This document shows positions 45,888 to 54,414 of a stretch of 64,000 nucleotides of DNA, in pieces (within the stretch, counting starts at the first letter, position 1; every line of letters starts with the position of its first letter). The notes under the pieces were generated by a model. That model was not told the DNA's origin and searched no databases. It saw only the letters and a program-made list of their open reading frames with translations. Source of the DNA: Eubacterium_U album (lineage in GTDB: Bacteria > Bacillota > Clostridia > Lachnospirales > Lachnospiraceae); contig NZ_JAODBU010000004.1 in NCBI RefSeq assembly GCF_025336545.1, positions 124,001 to 188,000 of the forward strand, read 5' to 3'. Position numbers and translations under genes: made by a program.

Positions 45888-48800
45888 TTTTAAGATACAA
45901 CAATACCAAACGGACGCCGTTGACGCTGTTGTTAAAGTTTTTAATGGACAAGGCTTTCACGATAAAATCAGCTATATTCGTGATAAAGGAAAAGTAAAAA
46001 AAGAATATGGCATTGACGGAGAAGTTATCTCTCTAGGTAATCAGATATCTTTTCAGACTGTCGGTACGCAGCTTGAGTATGATGATATAGATGAATTATC
46101 TGATACAGGATACAAGAATGAACTGGTGGAGCTTTCAGATGAACGGCTTCTGAATAATATTCAGAGCTTACAGAGACAGAACAATATTAAGCTTTCAAAT
46201 TCTCTTGTAAAAGATTTGGGAAGATGCAGCCTTGATATTGAAATGGAAACGGGTACCGGTAAGACATATGTATATATCAAGACGATGTTTGAACTGAATA
46301 AAAAGTACGGATGGAGCAAGTTTATCGTGGTTGTTCCGAGTATTGCTATCCGTGAGGGTGTAAAAAAGTCCTTTGAGATTACAGCCGACCATTTTATGGA
46401 ACATTATGGCAAAAAGGCTCGTTTCTTCAGTTATAACAGTTCAAACCTGAATCAGCTTGATAACTTTTCAAGTAGTTCCGGCATCAATGTAATGATTATC
46501 AATACGCAGGCTTTCGCTTCTTCTCTTAAAGAGGATGGACGCAGTAAGGAAGCTCGTATTATTTATTCAAAGCGTGATGAGTTTGGTTCTCGTCGTCCGA
46601 TTGATGTAATTAAAGCAAATAGACCGATTATTATTCTTGATGAACCGCAGAAGATGGGTGGAGAAGTAACACAAAAAGCATTGAAAAACTTTAATCCGCT
46701 TTTTAGCCTTAATTATTCTGCTACACATGCAAAGCACCATAATCTTATTTATGTTCTTGATGCTTTAGACGCATTTAATAAGAAATTGGTCAAGAAGATT
46801 GAAGTTAAAGGATTTGAGGTTAAGAATTTCAGAGGTACAGACAGTTATTTGTACCTTGAACAGATTGTGCTTTCAAGTAAGAAACCGCCTATGGCAAAAA
46901 TTGAACTTGAAATTGGATATAATAAATCCATTAACCGTGAATCCCGTATCCTTGGTGTGGGCGATGATTTATATTATGTTTCACAAGAGATGGAACAGTA
47001 CAAAGGATATACCATCTCTGAAATTGACCCACTTCGTGGAACAGTAACTTTTACAAACGGAGAAGTTATAAGTACGGGAGATATTGTTGGCGACATATCC
47101 GAAAAAGATATGCGTCGCATTCAGATAAGGAAAACAATTCTTTCTCATTTTGAGAAGGAAGAAAAACTCTTTGATAAAGGAATTAAATGTCTGTCATTGT
47201 TCTTCATTGATGAAGTTGCAAAGTATCGCCAGTACGATGAAAACGGGGATGAAGTTCTTGGCGAATACGGCAAGATGTTTGAGCAGGAGTACATTAACGT
47301 GCTTAATGAATATGTAACATTGCTTGATACTCCGTACCAGAGATATTTGAAATCAACTTGCAGTGCTGTAGAAGAAGTACATAAAGGCTATTTCAGTATT
47401 GATAAAAAAGGACACGCTATCGACAGTAAAGTAAAGCGTGGCAGTGAGTTTTCCGATGATATTTCGGCGTATGACCTGATATTAAAGAACAAGGAAAGAT
47501 TGCTTTCTTTTGATGAGCCTACAAGATTTATATTCTCTCACTCGGCATTGCGTGAAGGCTGGGATAATCCGAATGTATTTCAGATTTGTACGCTTAAACA
47601 TTCCGACAGTAATACTGCAAAACGTCAAGAGGTAGGTCGTGGACTCCGTTTGTGTGTGAACCAGAATGGTAATCGAATGGATGTTGAAAGCTGTGGAGAA
47701 ACAGTACACGATATTAACGTGTTGACAGTTGTTGCAAGTGAAAGTTACAAGACATTTGTTACAGATTTACAGTCTGATATTAAGACTGTACTTTATGACA
47801 GACCGACTGTTGCAACAAGTGAATTCTTTAAGGGCAAGTATATTAAAGTGGATGATGTTCCTACACTTATAGATGACGAAACTGCAAATGCTATTGAATT
47901 TTATCTTATTCAGAATGGCTATGTAGATATGAAGCGTAAAGTAACGGATAAATACCGTCAGGAAATTAAGAGTGGAACTGTCGCAGAACTGCCGGATGAG
48001 CTTAAACCAATGGCAGAGGGTATCCATATGCTTATTCAATCTGTATATGATGATAGTATTCTTCAGGATATGTTTACAGATGGTCATGAAACAAAAGTTA
48101 AGGATAATCCGCTTAATGATAATTTTGCCAAGAAAGAATTTCAGGCGTTATGGCGAGAAATTAACCACAAGTATGCTTATACAGTTGAGTTCGATAGCGA
48201 CGAGCTGATTAAGAAAGCAATCGCTAATATTGACGAAAAACTTTTTGTTTCCGAACTTCAGTATACAACAACCATTGGTCGCCAAAAAGCAGAAATGAAT
48301 GAGTATGAGGTCGAGCGTGGAGCTTCCTTTACTGGAGAAAAGACAAGGACACAAACTCTTAAACACGCAGAAACAAGTCAGATTAAGTATGACCTTATCG
48401 GCAAAATAGCAGAGGGAACGACGCTTACCCGAAAAACCGTGTCAGCAATCCTGCAAGGAATCAGAGCTGATAAGCTATATATGTTCAAGAACAATCCGGA
48501 AGAATTTATTACAAAGGTTATCAGGCTTATCAACGAGCAGAAAGCTACAATGATTGTGGAACATATTTCTTATGATACGATTGAGGGAGAATACGATAGC
48601 ACAATCTTCACAGCCGAAAAGAACACGCAAAGTTTTGATAAGGCATTCCTTGCAAAGAAAGCCATTCAGGATTATGTATTTATGGATGGTTCGGCAGAAC
48701 AGAGTATTGAGAGAAGATTTGCTGAAGATTTGGATGCAGCAGAAGAAGTATGTGTATATGCAAAACTTCCAAGAACCTTCCAAATTCCTACTCCGGTAGG

Positions 48801-49026
48801 CAATTACTCCCCTGACTGGGCAATCGCTTTTTATGAGGGAACTGTTAAGCACATTTTCTTTGTCGCTGAAACTAAAGGAACAATGGAAACACTTAATCTT
48901 AGACCAATAGAGCAAGCGAAGATATCTTGTGCTAAAAAGTTGTTTAATGAAATGTCGAATAGCAAAGTGGTTTACCACGATGTTGATAGTTATCAGAGTT
49001 TGTTAAACATTATGAACTCTATTTAA
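45877..49026 (+). CDS. res: type III restriction endonuclease subunit (Res)
   Basis: ATP-dependent restriction subunit, 1049 residues. Walker A ETGTGKT (124-130), Walker B-type DEPQ (255-258), helicase C motifs SHSALREGWDNPNVFQICTL and RQEVGRGLRL, and a C-terminal PD-(D/E)xK nuclease with D980 (SPDWAIAF) and E998-T-K1000. It appears intact and would cleave DNA when complexed with Mod. A 10-bp hairpin (49052-49080) follows without a T-run. Confidence 0.94.
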   Translation: MKFNFKIQQYQTDAVDAVVKVFNGQGFHDKISYIRDKGKVKKEYGIDGEVISLGNQISFQTVGTQLEYDDIDELSDTGYKNELVELSDERLLNNIQSLQRQNNIKLSNSLVKDLGRCSLDIEMETGTGKTYVYIKTMFELNKKYGWSKFIVVVPSIAIREGVKKSFEITADHFMEHYGKKARFFSYNSSNLNQLDNFSSSSGINVMIINTQAFASSLKEDGRSKEARIIYSKRDEFGSRRPIDVIKANRPIIILDEPQKMGGEVTQKALKNFNPLFSLNYSATHAKHHNLIYVLDALDAFNKKLVKKIEVKGFEVKNFRGTDSYLYLEQIVLSSKKPPMAKIELEIGYNKSINRESRILGVGDDLYYVSQEMEQYKGYTISEIDPLRGTVTFTNGEVISTGDIVGDISEKDMRRIQIRKTILSHFEKEEKLFDKGIKCLSLFFIDEVAKYRQYDENGDEVLGEYGKMFEQEYINVLNEYVTLLDTPYQRYLKSTCSAVEEVHKGYFSIDKKGHAIDSKVKRGSEFSDDISAYDLILKNKERLLSFDEPTRFIFSHSALREGWDNPNVFQICTLKHSDSNTAKRQEVGRGLRLCVNQNGNRMDVESCGETVHDINVLTVVASESYKTFVTDLQSDIKTVLYDRPTVATSEFFKGKYIKVDDVPTLIDDETANAIEFYLIQNGYVDMKRKVTDKYRQEIKSGTVAELPDELKPMAEGIHMLIQSVYDDSILQDMFTDGHETKVKDNPLNDNFAKKEFQALWREINHKYAYTVEFDSDELIKKAIANIDEKLFVSELQYTTTIGRQKAEMNEYEVERGASFTGEKTRTQTLKHAETSQIKYDLIGKIAEGTTLTRKTVSAILQGIRADKLYMFKNNPEEFITKVIRLINEQKATMIVEHISYDTIEGEYDSTIFTAEKNTQSFDKAFLAKKAIQDYVFMDGSAEQSIERRFAEDLDAAEEVCVYAKLPRTFQIPTPVGNYSPDWAIAFYEGTVKHIFFVAETKGTMETLNLRPIEQAKISCAKKLFNEMSNSKVVYHDVDSYQSLLNIMNSI

Positions 49027-49051
49027 AAAAGACAATTCGCAGAATTTACAA

Positions 49052-49080
49052 GGTCTGTTATGAAACTAAAATAACAGACC
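49052..49080 (+). other. stem-loop after res
   Basis: GGTCTGTTAT (49052-49061) pairs perfectly with ATAACAGACC (49071-49080). No T-run follows, and the next ribosome site starts 4 nt later, so it may limit read-through or block translation of the 49097 gene. Confidence 0.6.
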
Positions 49081-49096
49081 GAAAAGAGGTATGAAT

Positions 49097-50266
49097 ATGG
49101 GCGAGATTGTAAAAATGGATAATGGAAAAGATAATGAGATAATGGCAATGATGAACGATGCATCGCTATGTCCGCTGTTAGAGGAAACAAAAGTTGGTGT
49201 TTCTAATTACACAAAATTACCAGTAACAAGATTGGCAGCTATGGGAACAGCGTTTCAACCATTGACAACTGCTGTGCAAACCGCAGTAACCGGAGCTGGT
49301 GGAAGTGGACTGTACTATGTTAATACAGCCGGAAAAACAATGTTTCAGATGAAGGAAACGGGTAATTTTATCGGTTCTCTGAAAACATCAGCAGGTTTGG
49401 TTGGCGGAGGACAGGCTCAGATGATGCCGCTTGCTTTTGACCCGACAATGCTTTTTATGGCGGCTGCACTTGCGAATATTGATAAAAAACTGGATTCTAT
49501 AAAAGAAATGCAGCAGGAAATGATGGATTTTCTTATTCAGAAGGAAAAGGCTGAATTAAAAGGAAATCTTACATTTCTGTATGACGTGTTCAATAATTAC
49601 AAGTATAACTGGAATAATGAAATGTATAAGAATAGCAATCATACAATGGTGCTTGCTATAAAAAAAGAAGCAGAAGCAAAGATAGTATTTTACCGTGAAC
49701 AGATAATTGCCAAAGTAAATAAGAAATCTTTGATTCATAGTGACCAGACGGTAAATAAGCAGTTGCAGGCGGTACAAGACCAATTTAAAGATTACCAGCT
49801 TGCATTATATACACTTGCATTCTCCTCATTCCTGGATGTAATGCTTGTGGGAAATTATGACAAAGAGTATTTGTCCGGTATTTCAGAAAAATTGGATGAT
49901 TATTCGATGAAATACAGAGAACTTTATACGCAGTGCTATGAAGAAATATCTGGATATTCTTCCACTTCCATACAATCCTCTTTGCTGAAAGGATTATCAA
50001 AGACAACGAAAGCAGTCGGCAAGATTGTAGAGCGGATACCAGTTGTTGGGGATACGCAGGCTGATGAAACGCTCATTGCAGCCGGGGAAAAGCTTAGCAA
50101 CATAGGAACAGAAAAAATCCGCAAACAGATGCGGCAGTTGATTGAACGACAGAGTAACTTTGTCCGTCCGTTTATTGATAATATTGATACTGTAAATCGG
50201 CTGAATAATAATCCGGTGCAGTTATTAGTAGACAAGGACAATCTTTATATTGCAACGATAGCATAA
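49097..50266 (+). CDS. unknown coiled-coil protein of the defence island
   Basis: A 389-residue protein with no motif that I recognise. Features: a Gly/Ala/Thr-rich hydrophobic region (about 45-110), an amphipathic segment with DPTMLFMAAALANIDKKL, then a largely helical Lys/Glu-rich region and a Gly/Val-containing segment near 300. Similar unnamed proteins occur in Firmicutes. ATG 49097 is 7 nt from AGAGG; ATG 49091 is too close. It may be a pore-forming or sensing defence component, but this is a guess. Confidence 0.65.
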   Translation: MGEIVKMDNGKDNEIMAMMNDASLCPLLEETKVGVSNYTKLPVTRLAAMGTAFQPLTTAVQTAVTGAGGSGLYYVNTAGKTMFQMKETGNFIGSLKTSAGLVGGGQAQMMPLAFDPTMLFMAAALANIDKKLDSIKEMQQEMMDFLIQKEKAELKGNLTFLYDVFNNYKYNWNNEMYKNSNHTMVLAIKKEAEAKIVFYREQIIAKVNKKSLIHSDQTVNKQLQAVQDQFKDYQLALYTLAFSSFLDVMLVGNYDKEYLSGISEKLDDYSMKYRELYTQCYEEISGYSSTSIQSSLLKGLSKTTKAVGKIVERIPVVGDTQADETLIAAGEKLSNIGTEKIRKQMRQLIERQSNFVRPFIDNIDTVNRLNNNPVQLLVDKDNLYIATIA

Positions 50267-50289
50267 TTTGTTCAAGGGAATTTTAGAAG

Positions 50290-50400
50290 GAAACATAGAA
50301 TGAGGGCATGTAATCTATGTCGAATCGTTCTATGTTTACAAGGAAGTTTTTGAGCAGGCAGAAAATTTCAAGAAGTATGCGAATTAAGAACTGATTGTAG
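50290..50400 (+). other. spacer with hairpin and short gene tail
   Basis: AAACATAGAA and TTCTATGTTT form a stem around 50292-50339. The following 16 codons (KEVFEQAENFKKYAN and a stop at about 50386) look like the end of a deleted gene. Nothing else is seen in this 183-bp gap. Confidence 0.35.
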
Positions 50401-50449
50401 CAGGAAAAATTTTCAGAAGATAGAACTTAGAAGAGGAAGGAATTGAGTT

Positions 50450-52186
50450 ATGTCAAAATTAAATGTTGACCAAAAAACAATAAAAGATTTATTTCAGAGT
50501 AAAAAATCGGACTTTTTAATACCAGATTATCAAAGACCTTATGCTTGGGGCGAAGCTGAATGCAGAACGCTTTGGGACGATATATTTTCATTTGCTATTC
50601 CCGATGAAGGAAAGACAGAATTTGATAGTAATAGCGAGTATTTCCTCGGTCCGATTGTAACTTTCAGAAATGAGGATAAATTAGAGGTTATTGATGGACA
50701 GCAGAGATTGACAACTCTTATGCTGCTTTTAAGAGCGTTCTATTCTAAGTTCGGTCATATGCAGGACAAGGCTTCTATATCAACAAAGCAGAACATTGAA
50801 AAGTGTTTATGGAAAACTGATGAATTTGGCGAGCCTGATATGTCACAGCTCAAGATAGACTCTGAGGTTGCTACTGATAATGACAAGGAAGAATTTCTTG
50901 AAATATTAAGAACAGGAATTGTCAATAAAGAAATGAAAAGCAAATACGCTTGCAACTTCAGATTCTTCCAGAATAATATTGATGAATTTTTGTCCAAATA
51001 CCCTACTTACTTTGCTTATTTACCTACCCGTATTATGAATAACTGTATTCTCCTTCCGATTGAAGCTGAGTCGCAGGATACAGCGTTGCGTATTTTTTCA
51101 ACGCTTAATGATAGAGGAAAGCCGCTGTCTGATGCGGATATTTTTAAGGCACAGTTTTATAAGCATTTTTCTAAATTGGGTAAAAAAGAAGAATTTATTG
51201 CTCAATGGAAAAAGCTCGAAGAACTTTGTGAGAGAATATTCCATCCGATTTCTGGTACACCGATGGACGAATTGTTTACACGATATATGTATTTTGTCCG
51301 TGCAAAAATGGGGATTGTATCATCTACAACAGAAGCTTTAAGAAAGTTTTATGAGAAAAATTCTTATGCCCTTTTGAAAGACACTAATACATTAACGGAA
51401 TTGATTGTATTGGCTGAATTTTGGGAAGATGTTTCCAATCAAGATACCGAAAGATTTTCAAATAGAGTTTTGAAGCAATTTTTTGTATTGAACTATGCTC
51501 CGAACGGAATGTGGACATATTTTGTATCCGTATATTTTATGCAAAATAAAGATGATGAAGGTTTGCTTGATGATGAGAAGTTCTATACATTCTTGCAAAA
51601 GATAACTGGATTTATATGGACGTATGCTATTACAAATCCGGGTGTAAATGCACTTAGAACACCAGTGTATGCTGAGATGGTAAATATCGTAAATGATAAG
51701 CCTGTTGAATTTTCAAAATATAAGTTCGATGCAGATACTATAAGAAGTATGTTTGATAATTTCAGCTTCAATAATGCACGTCCAATTACAAAAGCAATGA
51801 TAGCTTGGTGGGCATATCAGAATGATAAACAGCCATTACTTTCACTTGAAACTACTTTTGAGATTGAACATATTTATGCTCGGAATAGAAACGAGAAAGA
51901 AAATTCATTAACAGATGCTCGAAATGTAGAGTCATTGGGCAATAAAGCATTACTTGAGAAAAGAATCAACATTCGTGCTTCTGATTATCGTTTTACGGAT
52001 AAGAAGAAGTATTATGAGGGATTTACAAACAGTAAAGGTCAGATAAAAGAGGGAACAGGTGTTGTTGAACTTCTTGACCTGACGGCTACATCGGCTGATT
52101 TTACTGAGAAAGATATTATTGACCGATATAAAAAGATGATTGATTGCTTTATCAATTACTTGCAGAAAAACAGTTTGATTAAATAG
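50450..52186 (+). CDS. DUF262/DUF1524 GmrSD-like nuclease
   Basis: A 578-residue protein. The N-terminal DUF262 domain has PDYQRPYAWGEAECRTLWDD and VIDGQQRLTTL (D82-G-Q-Q-R86), an NTP-handling motif. The C-terminal DUF1524 HNH-type nuclease has EHIYARN with catalytic H474 and NVESLGNKALLEKRINIRAS. This architecture is that of GmrSD/SspE/BrxU-like enzymes that cut modified phage DNA. It is probably an independent second defence gene beside the type III operon. ATG follows GAGGAAGGAATTGAG. Confidence 0.88.
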   Translation: MSKLNVDQKTIKDLFQSKKSDFLIPDYQRPYAWGEAECRTLWDDIFSFAIPDEGKTEFDSNSEYFLGPIVTFRNEDKLEVIDGQQRLTTLMLLLRAFYSKFGHMQDKASISTKQNIEKCLWKTDEFGEPDMSQLKIDSEVATDNDKEEFLEILRTGIVNKEMKSKYACNFRFFQNNIDEFLSKYPTYFAYLPTRIMNNCILLPIEAESQDTALRIFSTLNDRGKPLSDADIFKAQFYKHFSKLGKKEEFIAQWKKLEELCERIFHPISGTPMDELFTRYMYFVRAKMGIVSSTTEALRKFYEKNSYALLKDTNTLTELIVLAEFWEDVSNQDTERFSNRVLKQFFVLNYAPNGMWTYFVSVYFMQNKDDEGLLDDEKFYTFLQKITGFIWTYAITNPGVNALRTPVYAEMVNIVNDKPVEFSKYKFDADTIRSMFDNFSFNNARPITKAMIAWWAYQNDKQPLLSLETTFEIEHIYARNRNEKENSLTDARNVESLGNKALLEKRINIRASDYRFTDKKKYYEGFTNSKGQIKEGTGVVELLDLTATSADFTEKDIIDRYKKMIDCFINYLQKNSLIK

Positions 52187-52206
52187 TATTTTAGAAAGGT
52201 CGGGCT

Positions 52207-53193
52207 ATGGAAACAAAGCCAAGGATTTTATACCTACAAAAGATTTTACTGGAAAGAACCGATGAAGAAAATCCTCTTTCCACAACACAGTTAATCAATA
52301 TATTGAATGATGAATACGGGATATCTGCACATAGAACTACTGTTACGAAAGACATTGCTGCACTTCAGGAGTTTGGCATGGACATTGTTACTATCCATTC
52401 TACTCAGAGCAAATACTTTGTAGCCAGTCGTAAGTTTGAATTGCCAGAACTGAAATTGCTGATAGACGCAGTGGAGTCATCGAAGTTCATTACCAAGAAA
52501 AAAAGCGAAACTTTGATTGAGAAGATACATACGATGACCAGTCCGGGGCAGGTGGCAAAGCTGAAGCGTAATAACTATGTGGTCAATCGCATTAAGCCCG
52601 ATAATGAGCAGATATATTATATCATCGACGCTATAAATGACGCCATCAACGCAGGCAAGCAGATTTCTTTCCAGTATTACGATTATACCGGATTAAAGAA
52701 AAAGGTTCTGAAGAATAAAGGCGAAGTGTATAAGCTCAGTCCGTATAAACTTCTCTGGTGTGGGGACTATTATTATGTTCTCGGATATTCAGAGAAGAAA
52801 AGCAAGGTTATCAATTTCAGGGTAGACCGTATTGCTTCCAAGCCGGAGATATTGGATAAAGTTATTATTCCTATGCCGGATGATTTTGATTTTGAGAATT
52901 ACACAAAGGAAGTATTCTTTATGTTCTCAGGCGAAAAAGTCCTTGTGGATTTACGGTGTGATAACAGCCTGATGAAAACAATGGTTGACCGTTTCGGAGA
53001 AGATGTGACAACCCTTGCGTATGATATGACGTCTTTTAGAGTACAGACCGAAGTATCAGCCAGTCAAACCTTTTTCGGTTGGGTGTTTGGCTTTAATGGC
53101 AAGGTACAGATACTTGCACCGGAAAGTGTAAAAGAACAGTACAGACAGATGATTGCACAAGCCGATCAGGATATGCAGGAAAGCGACACTTGA
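52207..53193 (+). CDS. WYL-domain transcriptional regulator
   Basis: A 328-residue regulator. N-terminal winged HTH (about 5-70: LSTTQLINILNDEYGISAHR), central WYL domain (about 140-215) with LSPYKLLWCGDYYYVLGYSE in which WYL reads WCG, and a C-terminal WCX region to residue 320. WYL proteins such as BrxR/CapW repress defence operons and sense DNA or nucleotide ligands. It starts 20 nt after the DUF262 gene and is probably co-transcribed with it. Confidence 0.88.
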   Translation: METKPRILYLQKILLERTDEENPLSTTQLINILNDEYGISAHRTTVTKDIAALQEFGMDIVTIHSTQSKYFVASRKFELPELKLLIDAVESSKFITKKKSETLIEKIHTMTSPGQVAKLKRNNYVVNRIKPDNEQIYYIIDAINDAINAGKQISFQYYDYTGLKKKVLKNKGEVYKLSPYKLLWCGDYYYVLGYSEKKSKVINFRVDRIASKPEILDKVIIPMPDDFDFENYTKEVFFMFSGEKVLVDLRCDNSLMKTMVDRFGEDVTTLAYDMTSFRVQTEVSASQTFFGWVFGFNGKVQILAPESVKEQYRQMIAQADQDMQESDT

Positions 53194-53239
53194 ATATGAT
53201 TTTTCGCAGGAGTAAGATTTTAGTTATAAAGGGCTTTCA

Positions 53240-53869
53240 ATGGACGGGATTATCCATCATCTTGCAGTATTCATTTCAGGATTATGGCAAATCCATATTT
53301 TCGGAGAAGGCAATACGAGGACAACTGCGGTGTTCTTTATTAAATATTTGAGGACACTTGGTTTCTCTGTAACCAATGATATTTTTGCAGAAAATGCGTG
53401 GTATTTTCGAAATGCACTCGTTCGTGCAAACTATACGAACCTGCAAAAAGGTATTCACGAAACAACAGAATATTTGGAAGCGTTTCTCAGAAACTTGCTT
53501 TTGAACGAGAAAAATGAACTTCATAATCGAAATCTTCATATAAGTGGACTTTTGAATGAAGAAAAAGTGGACATTGGAAATGCAAAAGTGGACATTGAAA
53601 ATAAAAAAGTGGACATTCAAGACGAAAAGGTGAATATTGAAAATATACTTTCCGAAAAAAGCAGCGATTTCTCGATAAAAACGACAGTTCATATCCATAG
53701 ACTTTTTGATAGGTTTGGTTTTGATGAAGTTTTTGGAAGAAGTGCAGTTATGGAACTTCTTGAGATGAAAAGTTCAGGTGCTTCAAAACTTATTTCCAAT
53801 TTGGTGCAGGCGGATATTATTGAACCGGTATCTGGTTATGGAAAAGGAAGATATAAATTTAAGAAGTAA
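53240..53869 (+). pseudogene. N-terminally truncated Fic-family protein
   Basis: The 209-residue frame holds the Fic core from ISGLWQIHIFGEGNTR onward (H19, E23, G24, N25, R27; the second Arg of HxFx(D/E)GNGRxxR is Ala here). A heptad repeat of KVDI-type units (about 110-135) and a C-terminal winged HTH follow. In-frame family-like residues (SYKGLS) lie upstream of ATG 53240, with a TAA nine codons before it, so the N-terminal half is deleted or broken. AMPylation activity is doubtful. Confidence 0.7.
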
Positions 53870-53953
53870 ATTAGAGAATTCTAAGGAGTGATGATTACTG
53901 ATGACATCTTAAAAGATATTAGTGGGGCACTATCGAAAAAAATAAAAAAGGAC

Positions 53954-53982
53954 TTTACAAAATATAAAGAGTATAGTATATT
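53954..53982 (+). promoter_or_regulatory. tRNA-Gly promoter (copy B)
   Basis: TTTACA (53954-53959), 17-bp spacer, TATATT (53977-53982); the -10 surroundings resemble copy A. Confidence 0.75.
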
Positions 53983-54013
53983 ATTTCTTGCGTGTGACGC
54001 ACACGTAAGATTT

Positions 54014-54085
<72 letters not shown>

Positions 54086-54095
54086 TTTATTTTTT

Positions 54096-54122
54096 AGAGG
54101 TATCCAATGGATACCTCTTTTG
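54096..54122 (+). terminator. tRNA-Gly terminator (copy B)
   Basis: AGAGGTATCC (54096-54105) with GGATACCTCT (54109-54118), then TTTTG. Confidence 0.9.
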
Positions 54123-54143
54123 TTATTTTGTTCCGCGACGTGT

Positions 54144-54240
54144 ATCGAACCCGCGCGGGTTCGATGTCTCGCCTGCCGGCTCGGTCGTTGCTTCTGCTTC
54201 GCAGAGTCATCCACCGGATGACCGCAACCCGTCTCGCGCT
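54144..54240 (+). repeat. tRNA T-arm palindrome and derived repeat, copy B (complete)
   Basis: The 22-bp T-arm palindrome (54144-54165) runs into a 62-nt body (54166-54227) and then CCCGTCTCGCGCT plus a T-run (54228-54240), i.e. the tRNA-Gly 3' end. Read as a whole it is a tRNA 3' segment split in the T-loop by a 62-nt insert carrying CTGC-TTC-GCAG and GTCATCC/GGATGAC hairpins. Beyond it, to 54414, only AT-rich sequence and the ribosome site of the surface protein gene are seen. Confidence 0.8.
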
Positions 54241-54414
54241 TTTTTTTACATTTTTAGGAGTTTTTTGTGTTTGTACATATATATGGAAAATCTTAAAATT
54301 AAAACACTTTCCTAAAAAATTAATCCCATATATAAAATTAGGATACTAACAAATAACTCTTTAAAAGTGTATAATTGCAATGAATATTTAATCAAATGAA
54401 AGAGAGGTTAAGAA

